Origin: Bacillota bacterium
Lineage (GTDB): Bacteria > Bacillota > Clostridia > Acetivibrionales > DSM-1351
NCBI GenBank assembly: GCA_023412635.1
Contig: JAEYNI010000038.1
Coordinates: 1-12,531, forward strand
DNA length: 12,531 bases
Direction: 5' to 3'
The notes beneath the pieces were generated by a model that was not told the DNA's origin, ran no database searches, and saw only the letters and a list, made by a program, of their open reading frames with translations. Position numbers and translations under genes: made by a program. How positions within the stretch are numbered: the first letter of the stretch is position 1; every line of letters starts with the position of its first letter. Below, piece by piece: positions 6,050 to 12,531 of the stretch.

Positions 6050-7701
6050 ATACTGCAAAAAAGAAATTGAACATATGGCTGGTATTATCATTAGCAATAT
6101 TAGCTTTGTTTATAATTTTTGTAGTGTATCCAATAGGTCTCATTCTGTATAAAAGTATTTTGATGGATGATGGCACAATAAGCTTTGCTTATTTTACAAA
6201 ATTCTTTTCCAAGAAGTTCTATTGGAGTACGCTGGTTAACAGTTTTAAGGTTACGATAGCTTCCACATTGGTATCAGCTACCTTAGGACTAATTATGGCT
6301 TATTTGTTAAGAAGCATAAAGATTAAAGGAAGTAAGTATTTAAATATTCTTATTGTTATATCTTATTTGTCACCTCCGTTTATAGGAGCATATGCATGGG
6401 TACAGCTTCTCGGACGAAACGGTGTTATTACCAGAATTTTAAATTCTTTATTTGATGCTAAACTAGGCGGTATTTATGGATTTGCAGGTATTGTACTTGT
6501 TTTCTCCTTACAATCCTTCCCATTAGTTTATATGTATGTTTCAGGTGCTTTGAAAAACCTGGATAATTCTTTAAATGAGGCGGCAGAAAGCCTAGGATGT
6601 TCAGTAGTTCAAAGAGTATGGAGAGTTATTGTACCATTATTAACTCCCACGTTGTTAGCTAGTTCACTGTTAGTTTTCATGCGTGTCTTCTCAGACTTTG
6701 GTACGCCAATGCTTATTGGTGAAGGTTATAAGACATTCCCAGTATTACTATATAGCCAGTTTATGGGTGAAGTAAGTACCGATGCTCATTATGCAGCAGC
6801 TCTTTGCGTTATTGTAGTTGTAATTACATTGGTTATGTTCTTCTTGCAGAAGTACATTGGAAATCGTCTGACCTACTCTATGTCAGCTCTAAAACCCATG
6901 GAACCGGAAAAAGCCACCGGACTTCGCAACGTTATTGCTCACGGCTGTGTATATTTAGTGGTATTGGTTGCAATTTTACCACAGTTAACAGTAATTACCA
7001 CTTCTTTCTTGGAAACAAGAGGTGCTTCTTATACCGGGCAATTTACTTTGCAAAATTATAAAAATATTTTGATGCCGAAGAATATCAGTACAATTACCAA
7101 CACTTATTTATTTGGCTTGGCTGCAATAATAATAGTTGTAATTTTTGGAGTCTTGATATCTTATTTGACTGTAAGAAAGAGGTCATTCCTGACATCAATA
7201 CTGGATACCTTGACAATGTTCCCATATATTGTACCCGGTTCGGTATTAGGTATTTCATTCCTATATGCGTTTAACAAAAATCCATTATTGCTAAGCGGAA
7301 CAGCTATTATTATTATTATTTCGTTGAGTATTCGAAGGATGCCTTATACAATTCGTTCCAGTACAGCTATAATTGGACAGATAAGTCCTAGTATTGAAGA
7401 AGCTGCAGTTAGCTTGGGATCTACAGAAACAAAATCCTTTATAAAGATAACTGTACCAATGATGATGGCCGGTGTATTATCTGGTGCAATTATGAGTTGG
7501 ATCACTCTGATTAGTGAATTAAGTTCCTCCATTATTCTATATACAAGCAAAACCCAGACTTTGACTGTAGCAATTTATACAGAAGTTATCCGTAGTAATT
7601 TTGGAAATGCAGCTGCCTATTCAACTGTATTGACAATTACAAGTATTTTATCCTTGTTGCTATTCTTTAAGGTATCTGGAAGTGAAGATATTAGTGTATA
7701 G
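6046..7701 (+). CDS. ABC importer permease with two fused transmembrane modules, AfuB/FbpB-like
   Basis: This 551-aa integral membrane protein forms the whole translocation channel in one chain. It contains two copies of the binding-protein-dependent permease domain, with about 12 membrane segments. The first helix is near residues 10-35, and the second module starts after a hydrophilic linker around residue 280. Each half has an ATPase-coupling EAA loop: E178-A-A-E-S-L-G...VIVPLLTP in the first and E451-E-A-A-V-S-L-G...ITVPMM in the second. Duplicated permeases of this length are typical of the iron/sugar-phosphate subgroup. Its start overlaps the ATPase stop by four bases, and GGGAGG precedes it by 7 bases inside the ATPase gene. 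A large hairpin follows the stop. Confidence 0.93.
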   Translation: MNTAKKKLNIWLVLSLAILALFIIFVVYPIGLILYKSILMDDGTISFAYFTKFFSKKFYWSTLVNSFKVTIASTLVSATLGLIMAYLLRSIKIKGSKYLNILIVISYLSPPFIGAYAWVQLLGRNGVITRILNSLFDAKLGGIYGFAGIVLVFSLQSFPLVYMYVSGALKNLDNSLNEAAESLGCSVVQRVWRVIVPLLTPTLLASSLLVFMRVFSDFGTPMLIGEGYKTFPVLLYSQFMGEVSTDAHYAAALCVIVVVITLVMFFLQKYIGNRLTYSMSALKPMEPEKATGLRNVIAHGCVYLVVLVAILPQLTVITTSFLETRGASYTGQFTLQNYKNILMPKNISTITNTYLFGLAAIIIVVIFGVLISYLTVRKRSFLTSILDTLTMFPYIVPGSVLGISFLYAFNKNPLLLSGTAIIIIISLSIRRMPYTIRSSTAIIGQISPSIEEAAVSLGSTETKSFIKITVPMMMAGVLSGAIMSWITLISELSSSIILYTSKTQTLTVAIYTEVIRSNFGNAAAYSTVLTITSILSLLLFFKVSGSEDISV

Positions 7702-7715
7702 TTAAACCGCTATTT

Positions 7716-7764
7716 TCAAATAACAATATATCATAGCCTATTGCTATGATATATTGTTATTTGA
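7716..7764 (+). terminator. Perfect 22-bp inverted repeat between permease and sensor kinase genes
   Basis: Bases 7716-7737 are fully complementary to 7743-7764, with a 5-base loop CTATT. The stem is AT-rich and is followed by TATTTTAGGG, a weak T run. It most likely ends or attenuates transcription out of the transporter genes, or acts as a processing and stability element, giving low read-through into the regulatory genes. Confidence 0.6.
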
Positions 7765-7795
7765 TATTTTAGGGATTAATCAGAGAGGGGACAAT

Positions 7796-9520
7796 ATGGC
7801 ATCTAATCGATATAGAAGCTATGTACAGAGAACACTTTATCGTTATACCTTTTCAATTATACTAGTTCTTTGTTTGCTGGTATTTTTATTTCTGATAATT
7901 GATATTAAATGGCTTACTAAAGCGAAAAGTGAGAATAATAATACGAGTATTGCAGAGGTGTTGGAACAGGAAATAGTAAGTTACAAAGAAGGGTTAAATG
8001 TTCTTGCCAAAGATTATCAAATAATAAATGTATGTAAACAACAAACAAAGGAACTGACTGCAAAAGCCAATCGACTACTCTATGATTTTTCAAATTCTCA
8101 TGAAATTCGTGGAGTATTTACCCTTGTTGATGTACAAGGAAACACAATTTGCTCGAATTTGTATAAAGACAACCGAAATATATTTTTGCAGAGTTATCTT
8201 TTTAAAAGTTTGGTACCCAAAATGTTATATGAGTCTGAGAGGATTTTTTTAGTGCCAAGTCGTCTCAACTATTCTTATAATCAGACAGGGGATTTGTTGA
8301 TAGGATGTACAGTGAAGGAAGGACTAAAGCCCATAGGATTTTTATTCTTTGAGTTGCTGGATGAAGAAATATATGAGATTGTAAGTGAATACAAGGTAGA
8401 TGATGTCATTTTAACGGATCAATTTAATAATTTAGTATTTTCTATTGGGAGGCAAAGTGAGGGTTCCATGGGAAAGTATCCCGTTGGAAGTCATCAGTTT
8501 GAGAAAAATCAAAATAAAATAATTGAGTTAAATGGGAAACAATATCTAATAATAAAGAATGTTCTTAACAGTGGTACGTTGCACCTATACACCCTGACAT
8601 CTATAAGTTTCCAACAAGATCTTTTTCGGTATTCAATTTTGTTTCTTATATTTGTTGGAGTATTAATATTAATTATTCTAAAGCCTTTGACCTTTCTTAT
8701 TACAAATAGGAACTTATATGCTATAGAAGAACTTAGAAAGTCTATTTTAGAAATGGGAAAGGGAAATATGGAATATTCATTACGCCCACATGTTTTTGAA
8801 GAATTTCAGGAGTTGAATGATACTTTCCGGCAAATGGTATTACAGCGTGAAGATCTTCAAAAAAGAAACAATGAGTTGATGGAAAGGAAAAGGATAATGG
8901 AAATTAGACAACTAGAAGAAAAGATTAATCCACATTTTGTATTTAATGTTTTAGAAACATTACGATATGAGGTTTTGATTGATCCAGAAAAAGCTTCTGA
9001 AATGATAATGGCTTTTGCCAATATAATGCGGTACAACGTTTATTATGGCGATACTATTGTACCTCTTAAGACAGACATAGAATATGTGAAAAATTATTTA
9101 ATGTTACAAAAGATGCGCTATAACCGTCGTTTGACATATAGTATTGAAATACCTGAAGATCTTATAGAATGTAGAATTCCAAAACTGGTAATTCAACCAA
9201 TTGTAGAGAATTCTTTAAAACATGGAATGAAAAATGTTGAAACTATTAATATAAAGATTTGTGCTTCCATTGAAAATGAAAACTTAATAATTAGTGTGCA
9301 GGATAATGGGACAGGAATTGAACCTGAAATACTTGATGAATTAATTAAAGATTTAGAAAGAGAAGATGTGTACAAAGAACACATAGGAATGTACAATTCT
9401 CATAGAGTTGTCAGACTGATTTATGGGCTACCGTATGGGTTAAAAATAGAGAGTACCTGTGGGAAAGGAACACTAGTAAAAATAATTCTTCCGATAAGTA
9501 AGGAGAATGATAATGCATAA
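7796..9520 (+). CDS. YesM-type sensor histidine kinase
   Basis: This is a 574-aa membrane kinase likely to sense the transporter's ligand or related compounds outside the cell. The domain order is a first membrane segment (about 17-38), an extracellular sensing region (about 40-275), a second membrane segment (about 279-302), and a HAMP-like linker with a coiled region. A His_kinase block follows with phosphoacceptor His380 in KINPHFVFNVLETLRYE, then an ATPase domain with N-box Asn472 in VENSLKHG, G1 box D503-N-G-T-G and a G2-like HIGMYNSHRVV. I chose ATG 7796 because GAGAGGGG lies 5 bases before it. An in-frame ATG at 7754 falls inside the hairpin and has no ribosome binding site. The 3' end overlaps the regulator start by 8 bases, so kinase and regulator are a coupled pair. 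Confidence 0.92.
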   Translation: MASNRYRSYVQRTLYRYTFSIILVLCLLVFLFLIIDIKWLTKAKSENNNTSIAEVLEQEIVSYKEGLNVLAKDYQIINVCKQQTKELTAKANRLLYDFSNSHEIRGVFTLVDVQGNTICSNLYKDNRNIFLQSYLFKSLVPKMLYESERIFLVPSRLNYSYNQTGDLLIGCTVKEGLKPIGFLFFELLDEEIYEIVSEYKVDDVILTDQFNNLVFSIGRQSEGSMGKYPVGSHQFEKNQNKIIELNGKQYLIIKNVLNSGTLHLYTLTSISFQQDLFRYSILFLIFVGVLILIILKPLTFLITNRNLYAIEELRKSILEMGKGNMEYSLRPHVFEEFQELNDTFRQMVLQREDLQKRNNELMERKRIMEIRQLEEKINPHFVFNVLETLRYEVLIDPEKASEMIMAFANIMRYNVYYGDTIVPLKTDIEYVKNYLMLQKMRYNRRLTYSIEIPEDLIECRIPKLVIQPIVENSLKHGMKNVETINIKICASIENENLIISVQDNGTGIEPEILDELIKDLEREDVYKEHIGMYNSHRVVRLIYGLPYGLKIESTCGKGTLVKIILPISKENDNA

Positions 9521-10292
9521 GGTGTTAATTGTAGAAGATGAAGACATTATGCGAAAAGGCTTAATGTTTATGGCTAAATGGCAAGAGGTGAATTGCATTG
9601 TAGTGGGAGAGGCAGTAAATGGCCAGGATGGTTTGGAGAAAATTCGAAAATACCAGCCAGACATTGTAATTGTGGACATTAACATGCCAGTTATGAATGG
9701 GCTTGAAATGTTAGAAAAAAGTATACGGGAATATGGGTACGATGCTATTATTGTATCAGGTTATGGAGAATTTGAATATGCAAGAAAGGGCATTAGCCTG
9801 GGAATTACGGAATACTTATTAAAGCCTATTGATTATCCAAAACTTTATGAAGCCATTCAAAAGATTCAGGCTAAGAGAAATGCGGATACCAAAATGAAGA
9901 ATGAAATTCATCAGATTGATGTTGAAAAGAAAAAGTTTGGAATCTTGGAGTATGAGGAAAGAAAAACAGGGAATCGCTATATCGATTTGATGCTTCAAAC
10001 AATTCATGATAAGTATCCCACACGGCTGGCTCTTAATGATATCAGTGAGCAGTGCAAAATCTCCTGCACCTATTTAAACGTAAATTTTAAAAATGAAACG
10101 GGATATACATTTAATGATTACCTAAACCGATACCGTATCCAAAAAGCAGTTGATTTGCTAAGGGAAAACCAGTATAAGATCTATGAAATTGCGGAGATGG
10201 TTGGTTTTTCTGATTATAAATATTTTATCAAGGTATTTAAAAAATATACCGGTTGTTCTCCTGCACGTTTCATAAATGAAAATAAGAATTAA
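9513..10292 (+). CDS. YesN-like response regulator: receiver plus AraC-type DNA-binding domain, short form
   Basis: This is a 259-aa cytoplasmic transcription factor. The receiver domain (1-~120) has the acidic pocket E8-D9, phosphoacceptor Asp55 in VDINMP, Ser82 in IIVSGY and Lys104 in LLKP. A charged linker follows, then an AraC/XylS domain (about 158-259) with two helix-turn-helix units and the signature GFSDYKYFIKVFKKYTGCSP. It lacks the long middle region of full YesN proteins (about 500 aa), but short forms are common in Clostridia. AGGAG (9501-9505) gives a normal 7-base spacing to ATG 9513 but only 1 base to the ATG at 9507, so 9513 is the start. The likely target is the importer operon upstream at 3559-3710, by inference from gene linkage. 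Confidence 0.92.
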   Translation: MHKVLIVEDEDIMRKGLMFMAKWQEVNCIVVGEAVNGQDGLEKIRKYQPDIVIVDINMPVMNGLEMLEKSIREYGYDAIIVSGYGEFEYARKGISLGITEYLLKPIDYPKLYEAIQKIQAKRNADTKMKNEIHQIDVEKKKFGILEYEERKTGNRYIDLMLQTIHDKYPTRLALNDISEQCKISCTYLNVNFKNETGYTFNDYLNRYRIQKAVDLLRENQYKIYEIAEMVGFSDYKYFIKVFKKYTGCSPARFINENKN

Positions 10293-10354
10293 GCAGCACA
10301 GATTATTGGCTCATTTTCATGGCAATATTCTCTCTGGTCAGGAAGAATCTGTTT

Positions 10355-10369
10355 ATGTAAGCGTTTGCT
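10355..10369 (+). promoter_or_regulatory. Catabolite-responsive element (cre)-like site
   Basis: ATGTAAGCGTTTGCT fits the consensus WTGNAANCGNWNNCW at every defined position, and it lies in a small dyad TAAGC-GTTT-GCTTA. A weak -10 box TAAGAT (10386-10391) follows, so a CcpA-type repressor bound here would cover the -35 region of the next gene. A chance match is possible. Confidence 0.45.
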
Positions 10370-10466
10370 TATGTACTTATTGTGGTAAGATAGAAAAGGA
10401 GCTCACAGACATCAATTCTATTTTACATAGAAGAAAGTAGCCGAAAGAGAGAAAGGAAGGTATATT

Positions 10467-10823
10467 ATGATATTCGTATATTATCCGAAATGTACTACTT
10501 GCCAGAAGGCTAAGAAGTGGCTGGAGGCAAATGGTGTAGCCTTTGAAGAACGGCATATCAAGAAAAATAATCCTACAATTGAGGAATTAAAAGACTGGCA
10601 TAAAAAAAGTGATCTGCCACTGAAAAAGTTTTTCAATACCAGCGGACTGCTGTATAAGGAACTAGAGCTGAAGGACAAGCTCCCCACCATGGACGAGGAC
10701 CAACAGTATAGCCTGCTGGCATCAGACGGTATGCTTGTGAAGCGTCCTATTCTCATTGGTGACGGTTTTGTACTGGTAGGATTTAATGAAGCTGATTGGA
10801 AAGCTGCACTTGGTATAGAATAG
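10467..10823 (+). CDS. ArsC/Spx-family thioredoxin-fold protein
   Basis: This 118-aa single-domain protein is of the ArsC/Spx family (COG1393-type). It begins MIFVYYPKC9-T-T-C12, so a CxxC redox pair lies at the start of the first helix, as in Spx, MgsR and YusI. The block KRPILIGDG (about 92-100) is the conserved cis-Pro region, and the length is normal for the family. Members act as RNA-polymerase-binding stress regulators (Spx) or as uncharacterised reductase-like proteins, and genome pipelines often call them arsenate reductases. No arsenic resistance genes are nearby, so that activity is not supported here. AGGAAGG precedes the ATG by 6 bases. A cre-like site lies about 100 bases upstream. 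The 174-base region before it otherwise shows no gene. Confidence 0.87.
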   Translation: MIFVYYPKCTTCQKAKKWLEANGVAFEERHIKKNNPTIEELKDWHKKSDLPLKKFFNTSGLLYKELELKDKLPTMDEDQQYSLLASDGMLVKRPILIGDGFVLVGFNEADWKAALGIE

Positions 10824-10828
10824 TTGAT

Positions 10829-10848
10829 AGCACACAAAAGCACACAAA
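10829..10848. repeat. Perfect 10-bp tandem repeat
   Basis: AGCACACAAA occurs twice in direct succession (10829-10838 and 10839-10848), 5 bases after the stop of the ArsC/Spx-like gene. It is too short to imply a specific role. Confidence 0.6.
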
Positions 10849-10866
10849 AAATAAGGTGAGTAAAAA

Positions 10867-10894
10867 ATGACATATGGTATGATACTGGTATAAA
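10867..10894 (+). promoter_or_regulatory. Promoter of the VOC-protein gene
   Basis: ATGACA (10867-10872), a 16-base spacer and TATAAA (10889-10894) form a plausible sigma-A promoter 35 bases before the start. The spacer holds the small palindrome GTATGATAC. Confidence 0.45.
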
Positions 10895-10929
10895 TTTGAA
10901 TTAAACTTATAAATTATGAGAGGTATAAA

Positions 10930-11373
10930 ATGCATTTAGGTTCAATTTACTTAATTGTGAATGATTTTAATGAATCAATTAATTTTTATGAAAATCTATT
11001 ACAGGTTCCTTTAACCCAAAAAAACATGGATAGATTTGCAATGTTTGAATTTGAAGGAAATTGTATAGCTATTATGAATGCTCATTTTGACTCAGAAAAT
11101 CCTGATTTAGTTGTACATAAAGGAGAATATTCAGAGTATTTTGACGATATGAAATCAATTGCAACCGCACCTAATTCTCGAAAGTTCGTGCTTAACTTTT
11201 GGGACGAGGACTTAAGAAAAGAATATGAGCGTATTAAAAATTTAGGGATTACTGATAATCTAACAAAGATAAAATATGTTTGTAACGTAAGCCCATATTA
11301 TTACTTTCAACTGACAGATCCAGATGGAAATATAATAGAAGTTACCGGTAATTATAATCCAGAGGAAGGATAA
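10930..11373 (+). CDS. VOC (glyoxalase/bleomycin-resistance/dioxygenase) superfamily protein
   Basis: This is a 147-aa protein of the vicinal-oxygen-chelate fold, built from two beta-alpha-beta-beta-beta modules. Module one is IYLIVNDFNESINFYENLL with a likely metal-ligand His2. Module two ends FQLTDPDGNIIEV with the typical DPDGN turn and a likely ligand Glu137. Members are metal-dependent isomerases, dioxygenases, fosfomycin- or bleomycin-resistance proteins, or proteins of unknown role, and nothing here fixes the substrate. The region between the modules is longer than in the shortest members and contains an acidic, Tyr-rich stretch. GAGAGG precedes the start. The stop is 4 bases before a decayed gene whose ribosome binding site lies inside this gene's end, so the two were once translated together. 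Confidence 0.85.
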   Translation: MHLGSIYLIVNDFNESINFYENLLQVPLTQKNMDRFAMFEFEGNCIAIMNAHFDSENPDLVVHKGEYSEYFDDMKSIATAPNSRKFVLNFWDEDLRKEYERIKNLGITDNLTKIKYVCNVSPYYYFQLTDPDGNIIEVTGNYNPEEG

Positions 11374-11377
11374 TTCG

Positions 11378-11723
11378 ATGAATGATGTAGCGAGATATTT
11401 AAAGGAAATTATGGTACCTTAAACGCACGAGGTATATGTGATAAATCCTATATATTCAAATACATTACATGAAGAGAATATACGGGAGGGTGTTATGGCG
11501 TTTAGATACTTTTTCAAATATGATAAGTCTTTTTTTGAAGAGGCTATCTTCTTATTAAACGACCATGAGGCTCAGTCTTTTTTTATACCCAAAAACAGAA
11601 AGTTCCGATGAGAGATTATCGCTTAATGACACTCCAACCAGTATGTTTAGCTATACCCTCGGGACTTATATTATCTATTTCGTGCATGGACATGATTCAA
11701 TAGACTACATAACATTTGTTTGA
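11378..11723 (+). pseudogene. Decayed gene of unknown function, formerly coupled to the VOC gene
   Basis: From ATG 11378 (AGGAAGG 8 bases upstream, inside the VOC gene) the frame reads MNDVARYLKEIMVP and then meets TAA at 11420-11422. It stays open beyond that for about 62 codons, reading THEVYVINPIYSNTLHEEN, through FRYFFKYDKSFFEEAIFLL, to IPK. A 1-base shift at the A5 run near 11594 restores another ~45 codons ending FVHGHDSIDYITFV with stop TGA at 11721-11723. One nonsense change and one frameshift therefore separate it from an intact protein of roughly 115 aa. I do not recognise the family. The aromatic, acidic composition suggests a small soluble protein. The stop overlaps the -35 box of the next promoter. 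Confidence 0.65.
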
Positions 11724-11748
11724 CCATAAGGAAAAATATTATTATTAT
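11720..11748 (+). promoter_or_regulatory. Promoter of the phosphotransferase-like fragment
   Basis: TTGACC (11720-11725), a 17-base spacer and TATTAT (11743-11748) form a strong sigma-A-type promoter 53 bases before ATG 11802. GAGG (11791-11794) gives a ribosome binding site 7 bases from the start. Confidence 0.6.
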
Positions 11749-11801
11749 TGTGTGTTTTAAAAATTATGGACTAAATATCATTTTTTTAATGAGGTAAAAC
11801 C

Positions 11802-12143
11802 ATGTACTATTCAGAAACATATGTTAAAATAGAAAAGCTATTTAGTAAATACCGTTTAGAAAATATAATTGAAGAACCAAGACAGGTCACAGGTGGTTTG
11901 ATGCACAAGATGTATCAAATAGTCACAGAACATAAAAAATATGCTGTTAAAGAATTAAATACTGCTCTAATGCTAAGAAAAGGTGTTACAGAAAGTATTA
12001 TAAATTCTGAACGTATAGCAACTGCTCTTGATGGAAGCGTGCCTGTAATTGCTGCCATGCAGTTTAATGATGGACCATTATTAAAGCTGGATGGGCAATA
12101 TTTTATGGTATTTAACTGGTTGGTTAGAAGGCTAGATGATTGA
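11802..12143 (+). pseudogene. N-terminal fragment of an aminoglycoside phosphotransferase (APH)/choline-kinase-like protein
   Basis: The frame codes 113 aa resembling the N-lobe of the APH-type kinase fold: a glycine-rich start VTGGLMHKMYQIVTEHKKYAVKELN with the putative ATP-binding Lys in YAVK, then NSERIATAL, and a strand ending GQYFMVFNWL, the usual hinge into the second lobe. Family members run about 250-330 aa and carry the catalytic HxDxxxxN and DFD-type motifs in the C-lobe. Here the frame ends in RRLDD with TGA, and neither motif is seen downstream in any frame before the next gene. The promoter and ribosome binding site are intact, so a short product may still be made, but it cannot be a working kinase. 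I call it a 3'-deleted relic. Confidence 0.7.
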
Positions 12144-12261
12144 TATGAGTATTGAGTATAAAAGTATTTTGAGAGGTGAGCGTGTTATTGGTTCAGCTTT
12201 TTGTAACTTATCTGAGGATATAGAAATTCAATATTTTATGCAAGGAATGGAAAGGTTATAA
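12136..12261 (+). CDS. Small open frame, 41 aa, possible relic of another gene
   Basis: MIDMSIEYKSILRGERVIGS and a further 21 residues (ending FMQGMERL) are encoded in a different frame, overlapping the end of the kinase fragment by 8 bases. AGAAGG lies 4 bases before ATG 12136. I do not recognise it. It may be the 3' piece of a gene that was joined to the kinase fragment by a deletion. Confidence 0.25.
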   Translation: MIDMSIEYKSILRGERVIGSAFCNLSEDIEIQYFMQGMERL

Positions 12262-12353
12262 TAAGTACAAAGAATGAAGATGGTACTGCTGACGACATAT
12301 AGAAACGTGCTGTCTGCTATATAAGATTAAGTGAGAAATTGATACTATAAATT

Positions 12354-12358
12354 GGGAG
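12354..12358 (+). promoter_or_regulatory. Ribosome binding site of the Na/Pi cotransporter-like gene
   Basis: GGGAG lies 7 bases before ATG 12366 and fixes that start over the second in-frame Met four codons later. Confidence 0.6.
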
Positions 12359-12365
12359 AATTATA

Positions 12366-12531
12366 ATGGAAATTTTAATGAATTTACTGCTTATGTTAGG
12401 TGGCGTCGCTGTATTTATGTTTGGCATGAAGCAGATGAGCTCTGGTTTGGAACGAAGTGCAGGATCAGGAATACGAAATCTTTTCAAAAAATTCAACAAA
12501 AACAGAGTCCTTAATTACGGAATTGGAATCG
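12366..12531 (+). CDS. Na+/phosphate cotransporter (NptA/PF02690-like) family protein, N-terminus only
   Basis: Fifty-five codons are visible before the window ends, reading MEILMNLLLMLGGVAVFMFG, KQMSSGLERSAGSGIRNLFK and onward. The hydrophobic LLMLGGVAxFxFGMxxMSxGLExxAG block is the highly recognisable start of the Na/Pi-cotransporter II family, in which two inverted copies of the domain form a sodium-coupled phosphate carrier, often with a C-terminal PhoU-like domain. Those later parts lie off-window, so completeness cannot be judged. GGGAG lies 7 bases upstream. No clear promoter was found in the 100 bases before it. Confidence 0.8.
   Translation, partial: MEILMNLLLMLGGVAVFMFGMKQMSSGLERSAGSGIRNLFKKFNKNRVLNYGIGI

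Noticed and set aside
7754..7795. Upstream start for the sensor kinase adding 14 residues
   Set aside because: The ATG is inside the right arm of the 22-bp hairpin and lacks a ribosome binding site, whereas ATG 7796 has GAGAGGGG at proper spacing.
9507..9512. ATG at 9507 as the response regulator start
   Set aside because: Only one base separates it from AGGAG, while ATG 9513 has a normal 7-base gap and gives the usual receiver-domain beginning.
10467..10823. Arsenate reductase for arsenic resistance
   Set aside because: The CxxC thioredoxin-fold type is shared by Spx-like regulators, and no ArsR, ArsB or Acr3 gene is nearby.
10829..10848. Start of a CRISPR or other repeat array
   Set aside because: There are only two adjacent 10-bp units without spacers; it is a simple short duplication.

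Overview
The window looks like a chromosomal segment of a low-GC Gram-positive anaerobe, most likely a member of the Clostridia (Lachnospiraceae-like). This rests on strongly AT-rich codon use, AGGAGG-type ribosome binding sites, lipobox-bearing lipoproteins, a YesM/YesN-type two-component pair and a CcpA-like cre site. The species cannot be named from sequence alone. No rRNA, tRNA or CRISPR array was seen.

Layout. (1) 1-1125: 3' part of a 23S rRNA uracil-C5 methyltransferase (RlmD/RlmCD type), whose true start lies left of the window, followed by a terminator. (2) 1395-2560, minus strand: a degraded mobile-element zone. A lipoprotein gene sits between a frameshifted DDE transposase fragment and a nonsense-mutated, truncated IS3-family OrfA. 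The lipoprotein gene itself appears to carry a 1-base frameshift in an A7 tract just after its best start codon. (3) 2762-3558: a monocistronic GNAT acetyltransferase gene with its own promoter and a strong terminator. (4) 3711-10292: the core of the window, a binding-protein ABC importer (lipoprotein, ATPase, fused two-module permease) followed by a YesM-like histidine kinase and a short AraC-type response regulator. (5) 10355-12531: a set of small genes. These are an ArsC/Spx-family thioredoxin-fold protein behind a cre-like site, a VOC-family protein, two decayed genes (an unknown protein and an aminoglycoside-phosphotransferase-like fragment), and the start of a Na/Pi cotransporter family gene that runs off the right edge.

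How the core works together. The importer would normally be annotated as an iron(III) transporter (AfuABC/FbpABC family). However, the binding protein has no adjacent Tyr-Tyr pair of the kind that binds ferric iron in FbpA. The system is also linked to a sensor kinase and an AraC-type regulator, as in phosphoglycerate/hexose-phosphate uptake systems. I therefore infer an organic anion such as a sugar phosphate or other organophosphate as the more likely ligand, sensed outside the cell by the kinase. Two RNA-level structures divide the locus: a branched hairpin between binding protein and ATPase genes, and a perfect 22-bp hairpin between permease and kinase genes. They probably set unequal expression of the parts.

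Nothing here is clearly a novel defence or mobile system. The points most worth checking are the substrate reassignment, the two operon hairpins, the A7 frameshift in the lipoprotein, and the relic genes.
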